NCBI GenBank assembly: GCA_030044045.1 | Contig: JASHWO010000096.1 | Span: forward strand, 1-6,319 | Origin: Acidimicrobiales bacterium | GTDB lineage: Bacteria; Actinomycetota; Acidimicrobiia; Acidimicrobiales; RAAP-2 | Reading direction: 5' to 3' | DNA: 6,319 bases | Shown: one piece after another, positions 1 to 4,425 of the stretch | How positions within the stretch are numbered: position 1 is the stretch's first letter | How the letters are laid out: every line of letters begins with the position of its first letter | The notes under the pieces: generated by a model | The model's database searches: none | Told to the model about the DNA's origin: nothing | Seen by the model: only the letters and a program-made list of their open reading frames with translations | Program-made: the position numbers and the translations under genes

Positions 1-1554
1 GTCGCCGAAGGCGTCCTCGGCTCCCAGGATGTCGGTGAGGGTGACGTAGGCATCGCCCTCGTGGACCAGGCCCATGGCGATGCCGGCCACCGGCGCCTTG
101 ATGGGCACCCCGGCCGCCATCAGCGACAGGGTGGAGCCACAGACCGAGGCCATCGAGGTGGACCCGTTCGAAGCCAGCACGTCGGAGACCAGCCGCAAGG
201 CGTAGGGGAACGTCTCCTTGCCGGGCACCACCGGCAGCAGGGCCCGCTCGGCCAGCAGCCCGTGGCCGATCTCCCGGCGCTTCGGCCCCCGCATGAACCC
301 CGTCTCCCCGGTCGAGTACGGCGGGAAGTTGTAGTGGTGCATGTAGCGCTTCGACTCGTCCGGGCTGATGGTGTCGAGCATCTGGTCCATACGGGGCATG
401 CCCAGGGTGGTCACGTTCAGCACCTGGGTCTCCCCCCGCTGGAAGAGGGCCGAGCCGTGGGCCGTCGGGAAGAGGTCGACTTCGGCCGAGAGCGGCCGGA
501 TGTCCCGGGTGCCCCGGCCGTCGATGCGCAGGCCCTCCTCGATGATGCGAGCCCGCACCAGCTTCTTGGTCAGGCCCTTGACCGCCGCCTTGATCTCCCG
601 TTCCCGCTCGGGGAACTGGTCGGCCAGCTCGGCCATCACGGCCGCCGTGGCCCCGTCGGTGGCCCGGTTCCGCTCGGTCTTGTCGGCGATGGCACTGGCC
701 TTGGCGATCCGGTCGGACGCCACGGCCTCCACCTGCTGCCAGACGTCGTCCCCGTAGTCGGTGAAGGTGTTGAACTCGATCGGCTCGATCGGGCCCTTCT
801 TGGCCACCACCTCGGCCACCAGCCGGCGCTGCAGGTTGACCGACTCGCGGATCCAGGTCTTGGCCGCCTCCAGTCCCTCGGCCAGCACCTCCTCGGTGAC
901 CTTCGGCGCGCCCTCCTCGTAGAACTCCCAGGACCGCTCGGTGCCGCCGGCCTCCACCATCATGATGGCCACCTCGGCGTCCTCGTCGTCCGAGAGGCAC
1001 CGGCCGGCCACCACCAGCTCGAAGGTCGACTCGTCGCCCTCCTGGTAGGTCGGGTGGGGGATCCAGGTGCCCTCGGTCGACCAGGCGATGCGCACGGCGC
1101 CGATGGGCCCGTCGAAGGGGATGCCGGACAGCATCAGGGCAGCCGAAGCGGCGTTGATGGCCAGCACGTCGTGCGGGTTGACCTGGTCGGCGCCGAAGAT
1201 GGTGCCCACCACGTGGACCTCGTTCCGGAAGCCCTTGGGGAAGGACGGGCGCAGCGGCCGGTCGATCAGCCGGCAGGTCAGGATGGCCTGGTCCGAGGAC
1301 TTGCCCTCCCGCCGGAAGAACGACCCGGGGATCTTCCCGGCGGCGTAGGCCCGTTCCTCGATGTCCACCGTGAGCGGGAAGAAGTCGGTCCCCTCCTTGA
1401 CCGAGCGAGCCGCGGTGGCCGTGGCCAGGAGGACAGTGTCCCCGATGCGGGCGAGCACGGCGCCGTCGGCCAGGTTGGCCAGCTTGCCGGTCTCGAAGGA
1501 AAGGGTTCGGTCGGTCCCGCTGATGGGCGCCGACACGGCGATGGCCTCGGCCAT
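1..1554 (-). CDS. pnp: Polyribonucleotide nucleotidyltransferase (PNPase), 3' end outside window
   Basis: PNPase degrades RNA 3' to 5' by phosphorolysis, releasing nucleoside diphosphates, and can also add 3' tails. It works as a cytoplasmic trimer. The frame is open from the ATG at 1554 to the left edge, giving 518 residues of a family usually 700-800 long. Seen: first RNase PH domain at about residues 12-150, with the RNA/phosphate-contact stretch GSFFRREG (77-84) and RLIDRPLRPSF (95-105); a helical linker at about 245-325; second RNase PH domain from about 330, with FQRGETQ (371-377), GSTSMASVCGSTLSLM (464-479) and TDILGAEDAFGD (507-518). By alignment from memory, D514 matches E. coli catalytic D486. 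The partners of D492 and K494 lie just beyond the edge, as do the KH and S1 domains. The start is supported by an AAGGAG site four bases upstream. It follows rpsO, the usual order. No damage is visible in the part present. Confidence 0.98.
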   Translation of the reverse strand, partial: MAEAIAVSAPISGTDRTLSFETGKLANLADGAVLARIGDTVLLATATAARSVKEGTDFFPLTVDIEERAYAAGKIPGSFFRREGKSSDQAILTCRLIDRPLRPSFPKGFRNEVHVVGTIFGADQVNPHDVLAINAASAALMLSGIPFDGPIGAVRIAWSTEGTWIPHPTYQEGDESTFELVVAGRCLSDDEDAEVAIMMVEAGGTERSWEFYEEGAPKVTEEVLAEGLEAAKTWIRESVNLQRRLVAEVVAKKGPIEPIEFNTFTDYGDDVWQQVEAVASDRIAKASAIADKTERNRATDGATAAVMAELADQFPEREREIKAAVKGLTKKLVRARIIEEGLRIDGRGTRDIRPLSAEVDLFPTAHGSALFQRGETQVLNVTTLGMPRMDQMLDTISPDESKRYMHHYNFPPYSTGETGFMRGPKRREIGHGLLAERALLPVVPGKETFPYALRLVSDVLASNGSTSMASVCGSTLSLMAAGVPIKAPVAGIAMGLVHEGDAYVTLTDILGAEDAFGD

Positions 1555-1558
1555 GGTG

Positions 1559-1564
1559 CTCCTT
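1559..1564 (-). promoter_or_regulatory. Ribosome binding site of pnp
   Basis: AAGGAG on the minus strand, four bases before the ATG at 1554. It is the clearest Shine-Dalgarno sequence in the window and fixes the PNPase start. Confidence 0.85.
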
Positions 1565-1598
1565 GTCGTCTGGGGCACCCCCATACGGCCGGTTCCCA

Positions 1599-1610
1599 GT
1601 GGTCGACCAC
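1599..1610. other. 12-bp palindrome in the pnp leader
   Basis: GTGGTCGACCAC is a perfect palindrome in the untranslated stretch before pnp. It could fold in the leader RNA or be a DNA-binding site. A palindrome of this length is expected about once or twice by chance in a window this size, so its placement is the only reason to list it. Confidence 0.3.
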
Positions 1611-1685
1611 CTCGTTGCCACCAGGTGACCGGCGACTGGCAGCCGGCTCCCGGCGTGCCCGTTGCTCTGCTCTGCTCCTTCCGGC

Positions 1686-1699
1686 CTCCCGGCCGGGAG
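1686..1699 (-). other. Stem-loop just after rpsO, candidate RNA-processing hairpin
   Basis: CTCCCGGCCGGGAG is a perfect inverted repeat starting seven bases after the rpsO stop codon. As RNA it can form a five-pair stem with a GGCC loop. No U-run follows on the transcribed strand, so it is not a classical intrinsic terminator. In E. coli the rpsO-pnp gap holds a terminator and an RNase III-cut hairpin through which PNPase controls its own mRNA. A similar role here is inference from position only. Confidence 0.4.
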
Positions 1700-1706
1700 A
1701 TCCTTT

Positions 1707-1964
1707 CTAGCGCCGGATGCCGAGGCGTCCGATGATGCCCCGGTAGCGCTCGACGTCGTTGTCCCGGACGTAGTCCAGGAGGCGGCGACGGCGGCCGATC
1801 AGCTTCATGAGCCCCCGGCGGGTGTGGTGGTCGCCCTTGTGCAGCTTCAGGTGCTCCGTCAGGTGCGAGATCCGGTCGGTCAGTAGCGCGATCTGGACCT
1901 CCGGCGAACCGGTGTCGCTGTCGTGCAGCCGATGCTCGGTGATGATGGCCTGCTTTTCGGGCAT
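1707..1964 (-). CDS. rpsO: 30S ribosomal protein S15
   Basis: S15 is a primary 16S rRNA-binding protein that organises the central domain (platform) of the 30S subunit and forms a bridge to the 50S. The product is 85 residues, close to the usual 88-89. It carries the family signatures [13 protein letters not shown] (17-29) and [12 protein letters not shown] (41-52), then the basic [11 protein letters not shown] (57-67) and the C-terminal LGIRR. The ATG at 1964 gives the standard S15 N-terminus (MPEKQ...). The frame stays open to a GTG at 2063, but those 33 extra residues are translated repeat and leader sequence with no S15 character. The gene sits between ribF and pnp in the standard order and ends with TAG. 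S15 represses its own translation in several bacteria, and the structured leader described separately could serve that purpose. Confidence 0.98.
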   Translation of the reverse strand: MPEKQAIITEHRLHDSDTGSPEVQIALLTDRISHLTEHLKLHKGDHHTRRGLMKLIGRRRRLLDYVRDNDVERYRGIIGRLGIRR

Positions 1965-1975
1965 GTACGAAGGGA

Positions 1976-1980
1976 CCTCT
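1976..1980 (-). promoter_or_regulatory. Probable ribosome binding site of rpsO
   Basis: AGAGG on the minus strand, eleven bases before the ATG at 1964. The spacing is somewhat long, but this is the only purine-rich match near the family-consistent start. Confidence 0.55.
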
Positions 1981-2001
1981 GGATTCCTGTGCGCGGCACC
2001 G

Positions 2002-2013
2002 CGGCGGCCGCCG
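2002..2013 (-). other. Palindrome in the rpsO leader
   Basis: CGGCGGCCGCCG is a perfect palindrome about 40 bases before the rpsO start, next to a second short inverted repeat (GCGG/CCGC around 1993-2002). The leader could therefore fold tightly. S15 autoregulates by binding structured leaders in other bacteria, but their shapes differ between lineages and I cannot show this is such a site. Confidence 0.3.
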
Positions 2014-2023
2014 ACCGACGCCA

Positions 2024-2029
2024 ATGCTA
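2024..2029 (-). promoter_or_regulatory. Candidate -10 element of an rpsO promoter
   Basis: The minus strand reads TGC-TAGCAT, an extended -10-like motif (TGn followed by four of six matches to TATAAT). It lies about 60 bases before the rpsO ATG and just past repeat copy B. No good -35 hexamer is found 16-18 bases upstream. rpsO often has its own promoter, so the position is sensible, but the support is only a short motif. Confidence 0.3.
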
Positions 2030-2043
2030 GCAGGTACGACCGG

Positions 2044-2065
2044 GCGTGGGGCAGGGGCCCCACGC
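2044..2065 (-). terminator. GC-rich stem-loop after ribF (far end of repeat copy B)
   Basis: Two nine-base arms (GCGTGGGGC and GCCCCACGC) pair perfectly around a four-base loop, about 35 bases after the ribF stop codon. This is the strongest hairpin I found in the window. No U-run follows, so if it ends transcription it does so without the classical tail. It may instead protect or process the 3' end. The equivalent hairpin of copy A has one mismatch. Confidence 0.35.
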
Positions 2066-2103
2066 ACCGGAGGAGCCCAGGTTGGGGTGCCCGGGCGGGC
2101 CTA
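2044..2103 (-). repeat. Intergenic 60-bp repeat, copy B, after ribF
   Basis: This copy matches 3118-3177 at 55 of 60 positions without gaps. In gene orientation it starts with TAGGCCCGCC, and its TAG (2103-2101) is the stop codon of ribF. It then has a short hairpin (GCCC/GGGC), a conserved core GGCTCCTCCG, and the nine-pair stem-loop at 2044-2065. The five differences are single substitutions. The seven-base sequence CTAGCAG (plus strand) occurs at 2027-2033 and again at 2101-2107, on both sides of the copy. I know of no named family with this sequence. It does not encode a protein that I can recognise. Confidence 0.85.
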
Positions 2104-3042
2104 GCAGCTCAGAGGGCCCAGCACCTCCCGCACCCGGACCACGTCCTGCTGCATCTCCGCTGCCAGGTCCTCCACCCGGTCGAACCGGACCTCGCCCCGG
2201 AGCCGGGCCACGAACGACACCCGGGCCGCCTCGCCGTAGAGCGACAGGTCCACGTCGAGCAGGTGAGCTTCGAGCAGCGGCGGCTGGCCCGGGGCGTAGA
2301 AGGTGGGCCGTCGCCCCACCGAGATCGCCGCTTGGTGCGCCGTGCCGTCCGGCCGCAGGTAGTGGCCGGCGTAGATGCCCACCCCGGGGAGCGCCAGGTC
2401 CGCCGCCGCCACCACGTTGGCCGTGGGCATGCCCAGAACCGACCGGCCCCGCCCGTCCCCGTGGACCACCGTCCCGCGGACCTGGTGCGGCCGGCCGAGC
2501 AGCACCGCCGCTCCGGCCACGTCCCCCTCGGCCACCAGCCGGCGGATGCGGGTGGAGGAGACGGTGCCGCCACCGGGCGAGCCGGCCAGGCGAACGCCGT
2601 CCACGTCGAAACCCTGGACGGCCCCGATCTCGCGTAGTAGGGCCACCGTGCCCTTGCGACCGTGACCGAAGTGGAAGTCCTCCCCCACCACCACCAGCCG
2701 GGCACCGAGGGTGCCCACCAGCACCTCGGCCACGAAGTCCTCCGCCGACTCGTCCGCCCGGGCGGCGTCGAAGGGGACCACCAGCGTGCAGTCGATCCCG
2801 CAGCCGGCCAGCAGTTCCAGCTTCTGGTCGAGGTCGGTGAGCAGCAACGGGGCCGACTCGGGCCGCACCACGGTGGCCGGGTGGCGGTCGAAGGTGACGA
2901 CGGCGGTGGACAGGCCCCGGGCCTCCGCCTGGTCCCGCAGGCGCGACAGGAGGTAGCGGTGGCCCAAGTGCACGCCGTCGTAGGCGCCGATGGTGACCGC
3001 CGTGGGCGACACCGAGCCCTCGCCGGGCCGCAGGACTCGCAT
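2101..3042 (-). CDS. ribF: Bifunctional riboflavin kinase / FAD synthetase
   Basis: RibF phosphorylates riboflavin to FMN and then adenylylates FMN to FAD in the cytoplasm. The product is 313 residues, the normal size. The N-terminal FMN adenylyltransferase domain (about 1-180) shows [10 protein letters not shown] (19-28), FDRHP (51-55), [12 protein letters not shown] (120-131) and SSTRIR (162-167). The C-terminal riboflavin kinase domain (about 185-313) shows [14 protein letters not shown] (197-210), GVGIYAGHY (220-228), SVGRRPTF (241-248) and LEAHLLDVD...LYG (257-270), where E258 is the probable catalytic base. I chose the ATG at 3042 because RibF homology begins there. The frame continues to an ATG at 3141, but that stretch is repeat DNA. 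No good Shine-Dalgarno precedes the chosen start, and the nearest purine run is GGGA. The stop TAG is the first triplet of repeat copy B. Confidence 0.97.
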   Translation of the reverse strand: MRVLRPGEGSVSPTAVTIGAYDGVHLGHRYLLSRLRDQAEARGLSTAVVTFDRHPATVVRPESAPLLLTDLDQKLELLAGCGIDCTLVVPFDAARADESAEDFVAEVLVGTLGARLVVVGEDFHFGHGRKGTVALLREIGAVQGFDVDGVRLAGSPGGGTVSSTRIRRLVAEGDVAGAAVLLGRPHQVRGTVVHGDGRGRSVLGMPTANVVAAADLALPGVGIYAGHYLRPDGTAHQAAISVGRRPTFYAPGQPPLLEAHLLDVDLSLYGEAARVSFVARLRGEVRFDRVEDLAAEMQQDVVRVREVLGPLSC

Positions 3043-3050
3043 CGTCCCGG

Positions 3051-3056
3051 AGGTTA
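3051..3056 (-). promoter_or_regulatory. Candidate -10 element for a leaderless ribF transcript
   Basis: The minus strand reads TAACCT, fitting the actinobacterial TANNNT pattern, and lies eight bases before the ribF ATG. This is the spacing expected if transcription starts at or next to the start codon. The lack of a Shine-Dalgarno fits leaderless translation, which is common in actinobacteria. The motif is short and no -35 is evident. Confidence 0.3.
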
Positions 3057-3077
3057 GCGGCCGGGCGGGCCCGCGGC

Positions 3078-3106
3078 CGTGGGGTTGGGGTGCCCAGGCG
3101 GGCCTA
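3078..3106 (-). repeat. Intergenic repeat, shortened copy C, before ribF
   Basis: The right part is identical to copy A: 3082-3110 and 3153-3181 are the same over 29 bases, 71 bases apart. The left part (CGTGGGG at 3078-3084) matches the left end of a full unit. Copy C therefore reads like a full unit that lost about 31 internal bases between two TGGG runs. A further short match to the copy B end (CCGGGCGGGCC at 3061-3071) may be another remnant, though such GC-rich words also recur by chance. Confidence 0.7.
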
Positions 3107-3117
3107 CGACACGGCCG

Positions 3118-3139
3118 GCGTGGGGCAGGGGCACCACGC
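3118..3139 (-). terminator. GC-rich stem-loop after truB (far end of repeat copy A)
   Basis: The arms GCGTGGGGC and GCACCACGC pair at eight of nine positions around a four-base loop, about 35 bases after the truB stop. Copy A has an alternative: GGGCACC (3129-3135) and GGTGCCC (3160-3166) also pair perfectly over a 24-base loop. No U-run follows. A terminator role is inference from the position after a stop codon. Confidence 0.25.
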
Positions 3140-3177
3140 ATCGGAGGAGCCTGGGTTGGGGTGCCCAGGCGGGCCTA
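3118..3177 (-). repeat. Intergenic 60-bp repeat, copy A, after truB
   Basis: This is the full-length partner of copy B (55/60 identical, no gaps). In gene orientation it begins with TAGGCCCGCC, and this TAG (3177-3175) is the stop codon of truB. The order is stop triplet, short GCCC/GGGC hairpin, core with CTCCTCC, then the stem-loop at 3118-3139. The flanking CTACGAC (plus strand) occurs on both sides, at 3104-3110 and 3175-3181, because shortened copy C lies directly next to it. Copies C and A thus form a near-tandem pair filling the truB-ribF gap. Confidence 0.85.
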
Positions 3178-4086
3178 CGACCCAGCCAGCACCACCGCCG
3201 GCCGAATGCGGTCGGTGCCGGTGGCCTCGTAGACGGCCAGCAGATCCCCGTCGACGCCGAGCAAAACCCACGGGCCCTCGCCGGTGGCCCCGATCGGCAC
3301 CCGGTCCAGCGGGAGGCCCCGTCCCACCAGCGCCGCCACCTCGGGAGCGACCCGGACCGCCTCCAGGTCGCGCAGGGCCGCCGCCGGGCTGAGCACGTGA
3401 GCCGGGGAGAGCGACGCCAGCGGCCGGGCATCGGCCTCGCCGAACGACCCCACCCGGATCCGGCGCAGCCGGCGCAGGTGAGCCCCGCCGCCCAGGGTGG
3501 TCCCCAGGTCGGCGGCGAGCACCCGCACGTACGTGCCCGAAGAGCACACCACCTCGGCCCGGTACGCCCCGGGCTCGCCGGCCGGCTCGACGTCGAAGCA
3601 GTGCACGGTCACCGGGCGCGGCGCCCGGGGCACCTCCACCCCCTGGCGGGCCAGGGCGTGCAGGCGTCGGCCGCCGACCTTCACCGCCGACACCATGGGC
3701 GGGGTCTGGCGGATGTCGCCGGTCAGGTGGGCGGCGGCCGCCCGCACCCGCTCGGGAGTCACGCCGGACATGTCCCACTCCCCCACCACCTCGCCCGAGG
3801 CGTCGAGGGTACTGGTGGCCGTGCCCAGGACGATCTCGGCCACGTAGGTCTTGGGCAGGGCGGTCAGGAAGCGCAGGAGCCGGGTGGCCCGGCCCAGCCC
3901 CACCAGCAGCACCCCGGTGGCATCCGGGTCGAGGGTGCCGGCGTGGCCCACCCGACGCTGGCCGAAGACCCGCCGCAGCCGGGCCACCACGTCGTGGGAG
4001 GTCCAGCCGGGCTCCTTGTCCACCACCACCAGACCGGTCACCACCCCGTCGCCCTCTGGGCCGGCGGCCCCCGCCCCGGCGCTCAC
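3175..4086 (-). CDS. truB: tRNA pseudouridine(55) synthase
   Basis: TruB converts uridine 55 in the T-loop of tRNAs to pseudouridine and also acts as a tRNA folding helper. The product is 303 residues. Seen: LVVVDKEPGWTSHDVV (19-34), the catalytic motif GHAGTLDPDATGVL (47-60) with D53 as the expected nucleophile (E. coli D48), Y81 in KTYVAEI, the TPPMVSAVK stretch (128-136), and SSGTYVRVLAADLG (182-195). The C-terminal 80 or so residues fit the PUA-like tail of actinobacterial TruB. The start used is a GTG overlapping the rbfA stop by four bases (GTGA), which suggests coupling. Alternatives are the GTGs at 4044 or 4041, with AGAGGG upstream at better spacing, which would remove 14 or 15 poorly conserved residues. 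The stop TAG belongs to repeat copy A. Confidence 0.96.
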   Translation of the reverse strand: MSAGAGAAGPEGDGVVTGLVVVDKEPGWTSHDVVARLRRVFGQRRVGHAGTLDPDATGVLLVGLGRATRLLRFLTALPKTYVAEIVLGTATSTLDASGEVVGEWDMSGVTPERVRAAAAHLTGDIRQTPPMVSAVKVGGRRLHALARQGVEVPRAPRPVTVHCFDVEPAGEPGAYRAEVVCSSGTYVRVLAADLGTTLGGGAHLRRLRRIRVGSFGEADARPLASLSPAHVLSPAAALRDLEAVRVAPEVAALVGRGLPLDRVPIGATGEGPWVLLGVDGDLLAVYEATGTDRIRPAVVLAGS

Positions 4087-4424
4087 CGCCCCTCGGCGGC
4101 CAACCGGCGAAGCACTTCCTCCACCCGGTTGCCGGCAGCCACCGCCGGGTCGGCGGTGAACACCAGGCGCGGCGTACGCTTCATCCGTACCTGGCGCCCC
4201 ACCGCCCGCTGGATCTGGGCCCGGCGCTCCTCCAGCGCCTCGCCGACCTCCTCGTCGAGGCTGCCCAGGTACACCGTGGCGTGCCGCAGGTCGGCCGAGG
4301 TGTCGACCGAGGTCACGGTGACCAGGCGCAACCGCTCGTCGGCGTCGGCCAGGCGCTCGAGCTCCTCAGCCACGATCTGGCGCAGGACCTGGTTGACCCG
4401 CAGGGCGCGGGGGTACTGGGCCAT
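4083..4424 (-). CDS. rbfA: 30S ribosome-binding factor A
   Basis: RbfA binds the immature 30S subunit near the 5' end helix of 16S rRNA, is needed for late 30S maturation and supports growth in the cold. The product is 113 residues, a single KH-like domain of normal length. Seen: the N-terminal helix RVNQVLRQIVAEELERL (9-25), the strand DTSADLRHATVYLGSL (41-56), the AxG kink typical of RbfA in place of the KH GxxG loop (A74-V75-G76), and the closing VRMKRTPRLVFTAD (79-92). The ATG is one base after the infB stop, with GAGGA (4435-4431) six bases upstream inside the end of infB. The TGA stop overlaps the truB GTG. The infB-rbfA-truB order is widespread. Confidence 0.97.
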   Translation of the reverse strand: MAQYPRALRVNQVLRQIVAEELERLADADERLRLVTVTSVDTSADLRHATVYLGSLDEEVGEALEERRAQIQRAVGRQVRMKRTPRLVFTADPAVAAGNRVEEVLRRLAAEGR

Positions 4425-4425
4425 C

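Noticed and set aside
1571..1590. Possible eroded repeat copy in the pnp leader (TGGGGCACCCCC)
   Set aside because: Only a nine-base, nearly self-complementary word is shared with the repeat. That is too little in DNA this GC-rich.
61..1710. Long plus-strand open frame of 549 codons opposite pnp
   Set aside because: It lies antisense to a textbook PNPase. The translation is Gly/His/Arg/Pro-rich low-complexity text with no family motif, as expected for a GC-rich shadow frame.
2046..2840. Plus-strand open frame of 264 codons opposite ribF
   Set aside because: Its translation is almost entirely Pro/Arg/Gly, an effect of GC-rich codons read in the wrong frame.
3061..3181. CRISPR array or classical insertion sequence at the repeats
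   Set aside because: There are too few units, no regular unique spacers, no transposase frame and no clear terminal inverted repeats. The units adjoin gene stop codons instead.
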